A DNA stretch of 64,000 bases from Pestalotiopsis fici W106-1 (lineage: Eukaryota; Ascomycota; Sordariomycetes; Amphisphaeriales; Sporocadaceae), in contig NW_006917100.1 of NCBI RefSeq assembly GCF_000516985.1, forward strand, positions 1,725,490-1,789,489. Direction: 5' to 3'. The position numbers and the translations under genes were made by a program. Shown piece by piece: positions 57,917 through 64,000 of the stretch (position 1 is the stretch's first letter; each line of letters starts with the position of its first letter). The notes beneath the pieces were generated by a model. It was given only the letters and a program-made list of their open reading frames with translations, was not told where the DNA came from and searched no databases.

Positions 57917-58756
57917 TCAGTACTCGTCACCACCTCCGCCACCGTCATCTTCCATATCGTCGTCTCCACCGTCAAAGTATTGCTCAGCATCGTAGTCTCC
58001 ACCGTCTTCGTCGTCCTCAAAGTCATCATCCGCCTGGCTCATGTTCTCCTCGTCGTCGTCGGGATCCTCCTCGGCGGCATCATCCTCGTTATCCCTGCCG
58101 GCCGCGGCCTCGGCAATGCGCCGCTTGCGTTCCTCCTCCGTCTCGGGTCGCTTGCGTGACGCGGCCTCCTCATCGTCATCTTCAAAGTGGTTGTCCGCAG
58201 CCATCGACTTGCGCTTCATGCCCTGGGAGATGGCGTCCTTTGCGGGACCACCATCTTTGCCATCCAGTGTATCCCAGAGCTCTTCCGGAAAGAGGTCGTG
58301 GTGAAATGTTCGGCCTCTTAGGAACGGCATCGTCCTCGTCTCGGACACAAACTGGTGCGTAAACATGGGCACAGCTGTGAATGGATCGATTGTGGCTCTG
58401 CTCTTGATTCCATAACGCTCATTAACTTGCTCCTGGCCATACTGTTTGAACACTGGATCCGCAATATTCGACGAGGTGCCCAGGGCCTCGGGGGCCAGAT
58501 GTTTGTGAGTGTAAAGTGGTGAGTTGTGAAAATCGCGTCGGACTTTGACAAAGTAGCGAACTGAGCGGCTTTCGGACGACGTCAGTGGGAAGCTGCTTGC
58601 CACTGGGGGCCGGTACGTCTTTGGATATGTGTCTTGCGGCTGGTCGGTGTTCAAAGTAGGATCGTATTCCCAAGGAAGACCATTTGCACCTCCTTTGCCG
58701 CCTCGAGCGCCGCCGCGTCCGCCTCTGCCACCTCCACGACCGCCGCGTGCTGCCAT
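57917..58756 (-). CDS. rpc31: RNA polymerase III subunit RPC31 (RPC7)
   Basis: A single exon of 279 aa. It starts with a Gly/Arg-rich stretch (MAARGGRGGGRGGRGG). The family core follows: TYPPTYRPP-like, PLTSSESRSVRYFVKVRRDFH and SPLYTHKHL, then RTFHHDLFPEELWDTL. The C-terminal third is very acidic (EDPDDDEEN, DDDMEDDGG), as in RPC31 of yeasts. The subunit belongs to the RPC82-RPC34-RPC31 subcomplex that helps RNA polymerase III open promoters at tRNA and 5S genes in the nucleus. The Gly/Arg-rich start suggests arginine methylation. It is divergent from the Hsm3-like gene. Confidence 0.88.
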   Translation of the reverse strand: MAARGGRGGGRGGRGGARGGKGGANGLPWEYDPTLNTDQPQDTYPKTYRPPVASSFPLTSSESRSVRYFVKVRRDFHNSPLYTHKHLAPEALGTSSNIADPVFKQYGQEQVNERYGIKSRATIDPFTAVPMFTHQFVSETRTMPFLRGRTFHHDLFPEELWDTLDGKDGGPAKDAISQGMKRKSMAADNHFEDDDEEAASRKRPETEEERKRRIAEAAAGRDNEDDAAEEDPDDDEENMSQADDDFEDDEDGGDYDAEQYFDGGDDDMEDDGGGGGDEY

Positions 58757-59498
58757 TGTGAATTATGACATACGACCTCGAAAAATCTTCCGGGGCGCGT
58801 AGATTTTGTGGTCGCCCGGTGGTGGAACGTGGGGTTTTAGCCGGTCAAGCTGGTGGCTGCAAAGATGAATCAGGAAAGATGAATCACAGGCCAGGCCAAA
58901 AAAAGAGCTGTCGCAAAGTTTCAATCTTTCACTCGACTTTTTAGTGGGGTCACCCACATTGGGGGTACCTGGAAGGACTAGCGCTTATAGCGGCGCAATT
59001 CCGAACCTCACAGATGTGCCTGGGCTTCAAGTGTGACGCTGATTTACCCCGCCACAGGTCAATCAGTTTATAAGAGAGCCGCCAGGAACTACTATGGTAA
59101 ATACAAGAGGCAAAGAGTCGAGATTTCAGATTTCATTTGATCTGTATCCTTAGTATTCTATTGCTTTGGGTTTTTGGAATTCGATATTCAATACAACTTC
59201 TTTGGAAGACTGATAATCGAACAATTCTACCAATTCATCAATGTAGCTGATGTTCGAAGCCTACAGGTCATAAAACTACTGCTTGGTTGGCAGAGGGGCA
59301 ACTCGTTACTACGAATACGTGCACTTGACGCCGCGACAGCTCCTGTTTGCCTAGCATTAATAAAACCTAACCCGTCCGCATATTCAACAGACAAGTTGCC
59401 GTACAATCTGATCAACTGGTGACAATATCTCAACACTGGCCATCTCTACGCCCACGTGACATATTTTCCAGAACCCCTCAAGCAGCGTAACTTTGTCC
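58757..59498. promoter_or_regulatory. Divergent promoter region of RPC31 and the Hsm3-like gene
   Basis: 742 bp between two start codons. No coding frame with support; no clear motif recognised. Confidence 0.4.
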
Positions 59499-60665
59499 AT
59501 GTCGCGAATTGCAGTCAAGATGGACGACACAGTGGTCCCTTTGACGGGTGTAGATGAACTGGACAAGCATCTCGACCAACTCATAGCCGATCCAACACTC
59601 GCGTCCAACATCAAGTTGTTTGATAACGTCACGCTACAATTAACAGGTATGTGCATGAACCGAGAGTCTGTTTGGAATCATTGCTGACTCTGCGCAATTT
59701 TAGAGGTCAATATCCCACCACTGATCCCGCGACTCCTGCCCAAGATCACCGAGATCCTCAAGCAGTACCAGCAGGACCCGGCCATCCTCTGTGAGCTGGC
59801 CATCAAGCTGCTGGGGCCCCTGACCTTTACCCAGGTCATGGCCCTGGCCTCCGAGGACGCCATCATCCAGGCCATGCGGTCGCCGGCCCCCTCGGCCAAC
59901 CTCCTCGCCATGGCCGTTCTCGAAAAGGCTGCCCAGTCGCCCGGCGAGGCCGCCATTCTCGCCACGCTCAAGAACATTGTCGCCAACTTTGTGGTGCAGT
60001 GGCTCAGCGCCCCGCAGGTCGAGGTTGGGGAGAAGGGATCCAAGGTCCTCGGTGATCTCCTCGACGTTGACTGCGCCGTGCGCCCCGCCCAGGGCGTTTC
60101 GCTCAACGGTCAGGAGATTGTCCTGCGCCGACCGCCCGGTCAGGGACTGGTGTGGCGGCGCATCTTTCACGATCGGGACATTTACGGCTCGATACTCTCC
60201 CTGTCCAGTTTTGGCGGCCATCATCACGATGCCGAGGGCGGGCTGAGCGACCATCAGATCACGCTGGCGCAGGGAAGGCTGTTACGGCTGCTACCCCGTC
60301 TGGCCGCTCTGGACCTAGCCGCAATCACCAAGACCGAGTTTCCGGATCTGCATGAGCGCTTCACCGGCGAGGTTGAGAAGAACAGCAATGATGAGGGTCT
60401 GCTCCAGTTTGCCGGCCTGCGCATGATCAACAACGAGGATCTACTCATGCACCTGAGTCTAATCGACTTTTTCGAGACCCTCGTCAGCATTCAGCGGATA
60501 ACGCCGTTTTCGACGTACAAGACAGAGACCCTTGGAGTGCTTCTACGCCAAGCGGTATCGCGGGATCCTGAACTCAAGAGCGCCATCATCAGTCTACCTG
60601 AACGCACAGTACCTGAAGAAGCGAACGATTTGAGAACATTCATTGGCACACTTATCCGCGGCTGA
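59499..60665 (+). CDS. Hsm3/PSMD5-like proteasome assembly chaperone
   Basis: Two exons, 59499-59646 and 59704-60665, 369 aa, with a 57 bp intron (GTATGT donor, TTTTAG acceptor). The whole protein is predicted alpha-helical with ARM/HEAT-like repeats: LIPRLLPKITEILKQY, PAILCELAIKLLGPL, LLAMAVLEKAAQSPG and SKVLGDLLDVDC. No catalytic motif is present. Composition and layout resemble fungal proteins annotated as Hsm3, the S. cerevisiae counterpart of PSMD5/S5b, which helps assemble the Rpt base of the 26S proteasome; Hsm3 was first linked to mismatch repair. The family call is tentative; an unrelated ARM-repeat protein is the alternative. Confidence 0.82.
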
Positions 60666-61429
60666 TCAAGGGACTTAATCCAAGTGTGTCGTTGATTAAA
60701 CTGCAACCTTGATACTCCGACGCCGAGATATCTCGTCGAGAGACCGTGTGAGCGATGAGGAGGCGGTCAGCCCGGGAACGCCGATTCAGGCTACAGCAAG
60801 CAACATAGACGTCAAATGTTTCACTGCACTTATGCCACAACTCTGACAAAAGCCCAGGACATGTAAGATAGTATGGCAGTGGGCGGATCAGAGTTGTATA
60901 TGGCTTGCAGATCTACCACAGCGCTCAGCTGGAAATAGTGCAGCCCAGTCCAGCAGATTGCGTCCGCGAGTGACAAAATAGCAGCAAGAATGCGCAGATT
61001 TGTTGATCGTCACATTAGACAATTTGAGTACATTGCATCTCGGTTTCTTGTTGATTACAAATTTTAGTGCGCTTGAAATTCCGTTTATTCTTAGAAAGTA
61101 ATCATGTATCTACACAATTCTGCGTGGCAGCCCTGACTCGCTGGGTTGATGATCGCTGTTCATATGAATACCTAGGTACCTAATGTTCGGCCCTGAAAAG
61201 TTTGAGGACCATCATACCGCGGTAATAGTCTCCACCTGCAATCAATACCGAAGTCAAATAGCCCTTCCGCAGCGAAGCAGGGACTTGCACAAGAAGTAAT
61301 GACTCAAATTCTGGTGTACAAACCCCCCAGTCCATCGACTAATAATGCATAGCGTTCTCGTCTGACCGCTGAATTTGGCGTCGTGATGGCTTCAACGGCG
61401 GCTCGGTGCGAAGAAAATATTGCTTACTC
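60666..61429. other. Convergent intergenic region
   Basis: 764 bp between the Hsm3-like gene (plus) and the AAA ATPase gene (minus). Presumed 3' UTRs, nothing else visible. Confidence 0.5.
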
Positions 61430-64000
61430 TCAGAAATAGCTTCTCATGGCATCCTGATATCCGGTGCCGCCCCGTAGGTCTTGTTGGAAACTCTGCAGTA
61501 CATCCAAGAACTGACTAATGTGCTTCATGCTTAGAGCTTCGCCTCGGTGAAGAGCCAATGCCTGGGCCGTGCGGACGGTGTTCTTGATCTGACGACCATT
61601 AAGACTTTGCCTCGCAAGCGTATTGTAATCTTCGTCAGTGAAATTGGTGATCGGAACCTCCTGAAGAGCCTTCACTCGCTCGATAAATATCTTGAAGATG
61701 GCCTTCTTTGCCTTAGTGTCGAGCTCATCGTATCGAAGACCAATGTGGATGCGGGATTGAAATGCGTCGTCAAAAGTCTATGAGATTCACATTAGTATCA
61801 CATAACGTTGATTGAGTGATTTAAAAGGTCATATGAAGGTGGATGGCAACCAGGGATTTGAAATACTCACCTCGACACGGTTGGTGGTCAAGAACATGAT
61901 GCCTTGGAAGTACTCTAGATGTCGGAGGAAGATGCTCACAAGGGCATTGCGATGAAGGTCAAGCATGTTTCGCTTCTCCAAGAAGACGTCCGCCTCATCG
62001 AGGAGCAGAATAGCACCCCAAGTATGACATATATCCAGAACTCTCTGTAGCTCTGCCTCCAATCCCCGAGAATCTGTGCCTAGATCGCCTGCCGATACAC
62101 TGTAGAGAGGACATTTGAGGAATTCACTGATTCCCTCCGCGGTGAGCGTCTTCCCCGTTCCTGGAGGCCCGTGGAGCACAAAAACTAGACCTTTTCCTTT
62201 TCCTTGGATGACATCGTCGATGTTCTCGGCAGCATGATACTTGTGAGACTCCACAAGAGCCTTGACGACGTCCTTTGTCTTGGGCTGAAGCACAAGCGAT
62301 TCGTACGCAGACTCATTCCAAGAGATTTCCTTGACACCGCTGACCGACAGCTCCACCCAAAGCTTCTCATTGAATGCAAAGCCAAGAACAACGGAAGAGG
62401 CAATGAGGTAGTCCTCGTCAGAAAATTCGCGGCCATGAGATGCCTTCTTAGTAGTATGGTGGTTTTCCATCTTGTTCTCCTTGGATGCTTTGTCCTTAGC
62501 GTCGTCGGCTCCTTGACCTGAAAAGAATCCATTTTCTAGAGCTGCATTCATGAGGTCAAGCTCATCCTTGGAAACACTGATCTCTTGGGTATTTCCGTCC
62601 TTGTCCTGGATAACTTTGGTCACATACTTGATCAGATCCTCATTGTCTTGTAGAGCCTTTGCTCCGTCGCCAGTGTCACCGTCGGAGTACTCTTCATCCT
62701 CGCTATCCTCGGGAGAGTCCAGAATATCATGATCCCTCGGACGAATGGGGGAGATCTGGAGAATCACATCATTAGACCGAGTCTGAAAGATTGGCATCGA
62801 AATAAAGCTCACCTGATAATTAGGGTTGTTTCGTCGGTACGTGCTCGGATCAATCATGACGCGGCCATTGATGTTCACCTTGACTACAGCCTTCTTCTTC
62901 TTGTAGAAGGCAATGCCTTTGTGACTCTTGTAATGAGCGCCTGCCAAGCTGACAAACTTCTGGCCGCGCTCGATGAGACTCCTCCGTATCTGCCCTTCAT
63001 CTTTGTGATACTGTAGCGGAAAGCAATCCAAGCTGCTGATCTTACGAGCGCCTCTAAAAGCAGCGATCTCTTCGCACATGGTGCCGTAGCCAAAGCTCTT
63101 GCCATCAAACTCAAGATACTAGATCTATATTAGCTCGAGGTTCTGCACATTGTTTCACTATGGTCATATCGCCAACCTTTCCTTCAACGTAGAAAAATTC
63201 TCCCTTCAGGACATTCCGTTGTTTCTCGGCAAACTCGATGTTGAAGACCCGAGGCTCATCGGTTGAGCCGTATGTAGTCGTATAAGCCTTGGTACCAGGT
63301 TTCCACAATGCCCAGCAGAGGTCGAATGTGATGAGACCGTGTTCGAGAAGGGGATACAAGCTGTGAGCAATTAGCTTTTACTATTGACACCGCCGGAGAG
63401 GAAGTTTCAGTCCACTCACGTTTTCTTGGTCTGAGCATAATCCTTGTCCAAGTACCTAATGAGAACACGGAGGTGTCGACGCTTCTCGTCGATCCACTTT
63501 TGCACCTTCTTACGGGCTTTTCTGGTCTTTCCGGCTGGCTCCAGATCCGTCAGGTTCACCATATGCTCCCGAAGATCATCCAGATATCTGACACATATCA
63601 GTCAAGAGTTTCTGAGTCAATCGACATGTTGGGTAACTTACAGAAACAATATATTTGGATCCAGTTTAGGGTTCTCCACCACCAAGTTCATACCTCGAAG
63701 ATTCCCCATAACATCACGGAGAGCCTCACGAAGCTGCTTGCTTTTGATGTCTACGACAGTGGCCTTGTACTTGCCTTCCCAGTCAAAGGTACGGCGCACA
63801 TGGAACAGATACTCGTCATAGCGTGAATTGTGCGCGTCGGTGGCAGTATCCTGCAACTTGTAGTTGTGAGTGGTCGAGTCCCATACTTGATCGACGCGCT
63901 TGAATTCTAGCACGTGTCGGCGCTGGCCGTTTTTGTCCTTGCTCTTAGTTCTTGACGGACTGCGAGATTGGAAAGGGTCCCAATTGTCATTTTCTTCATC
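61430..64000 (-). CDS. AAA-family ATPase with DUF7025-type N-terminal domain, 5' end beyond window
   Basis: Six exons are visible: 63642-64000 (partial), 63420-63587, 63177-63360, 62813-63118, 61871-62755 and 61430-61777. The first residues seen are an acidic/Ser-rich stretch, so the true start lies outside. The N-terminal domain, with LYPLLEHGLITFDLCWALWKPG and FYVEGKYLEFDGKSFGYG, matches the domain common to fungal AAA ATPases of unknown role. The ATPase core has Walker A GPPGTGKT, Walker B LLLDEADVF, a sensor FLTTNRVE and the C-terminal helical lid (FTDEDYNTLARQSLNGRQIKN). An acidic linker (PEDSEDEEYSDGDTGDG) separates the two parts. The intron at 63119-63176 has an unusual GTTGGC donor. 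A BCS1- or spastin-like remodelling activity is possible; the target is unknown. Confidence 0.9.

Overview
This window is nuclear DNA from a filamentous ascomycete, most likely a sordariomycete and perhaps Hypocreales. The signs are short 50-70 bp introns with GTRNGT donors, CTNAC-type branch sites and YAG acceptors, well-spaced single genes with long leaders, and recognisable fungal genes (Chs7, Rrb1, Dom34, RPC31, DUF4604, a fungal amidoligase). I predicted 23 protein genes and rebuilt splice sites by hand; every spliced model closes in frame. I saw no rRNA, tRNA, CRISPR array or intact transposon.

Layout. 1-838: 5' part of a SANT/Myb regulator (minus). 839-11372: a 10.5 kb stretch with no convincing gene. 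11373-13186: a second, two-repeat Myb regulator with a Gln/His-rich N-terminus (plus). 13815-22790: a small membrane protein, the Rpl3 chaperone Rrb1, a secreted proline-rich Kex2-type precursor, the chitin synthase export chaperone Chs7 and a DUF4604 protein. 23201-36382: a putative mycosporine gene cluster. 37493-46027: a WD40 protein with a zinc ribbon, a thioredoxin, an amidoligase-like protein and an orphan protein made of two 101-residue repeats. 46910-52745: Dom34/Pelota, a second aldo-keto reductase and an MFS sugar transporter. 53287-64000: a membrane coiled-coil protein, an NAD(P)-dependent epimerase/dehydratase, Pol III subunit RPC31, an Hsm3/PSMD5-like chaperone and an AAA ATPase that runs off the right edge.

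The most interesting region is 23-36 kb. A sugar-phosphate cyclase of the desmethyl-4-deoxygadusol synthase type (MysA-like) is divergent from a COMT-type O-methyltransferase. An ATP-grasp ligase (MysC-like), an aldo-keto reductase and an adenylation-thiolation-reductase enzyme follow, and a GT8 glycosyltransferase lies on the other flank. Read together, the cyclase and methyltransferase would make 4-deoxygadusol and the ATP-grasp enzyme would attach an amino acid. The A-T-R enzyme plus the aldo-keto reductase could reduce the carboxylate to the amino-alcohol form seen in fungal mycosporines (serinol, glutaminol, glutamicol), and GT8 could add a sugar. The first three steps rest on family knowledge; the reductive and glycosylation steps are inference from gene content.
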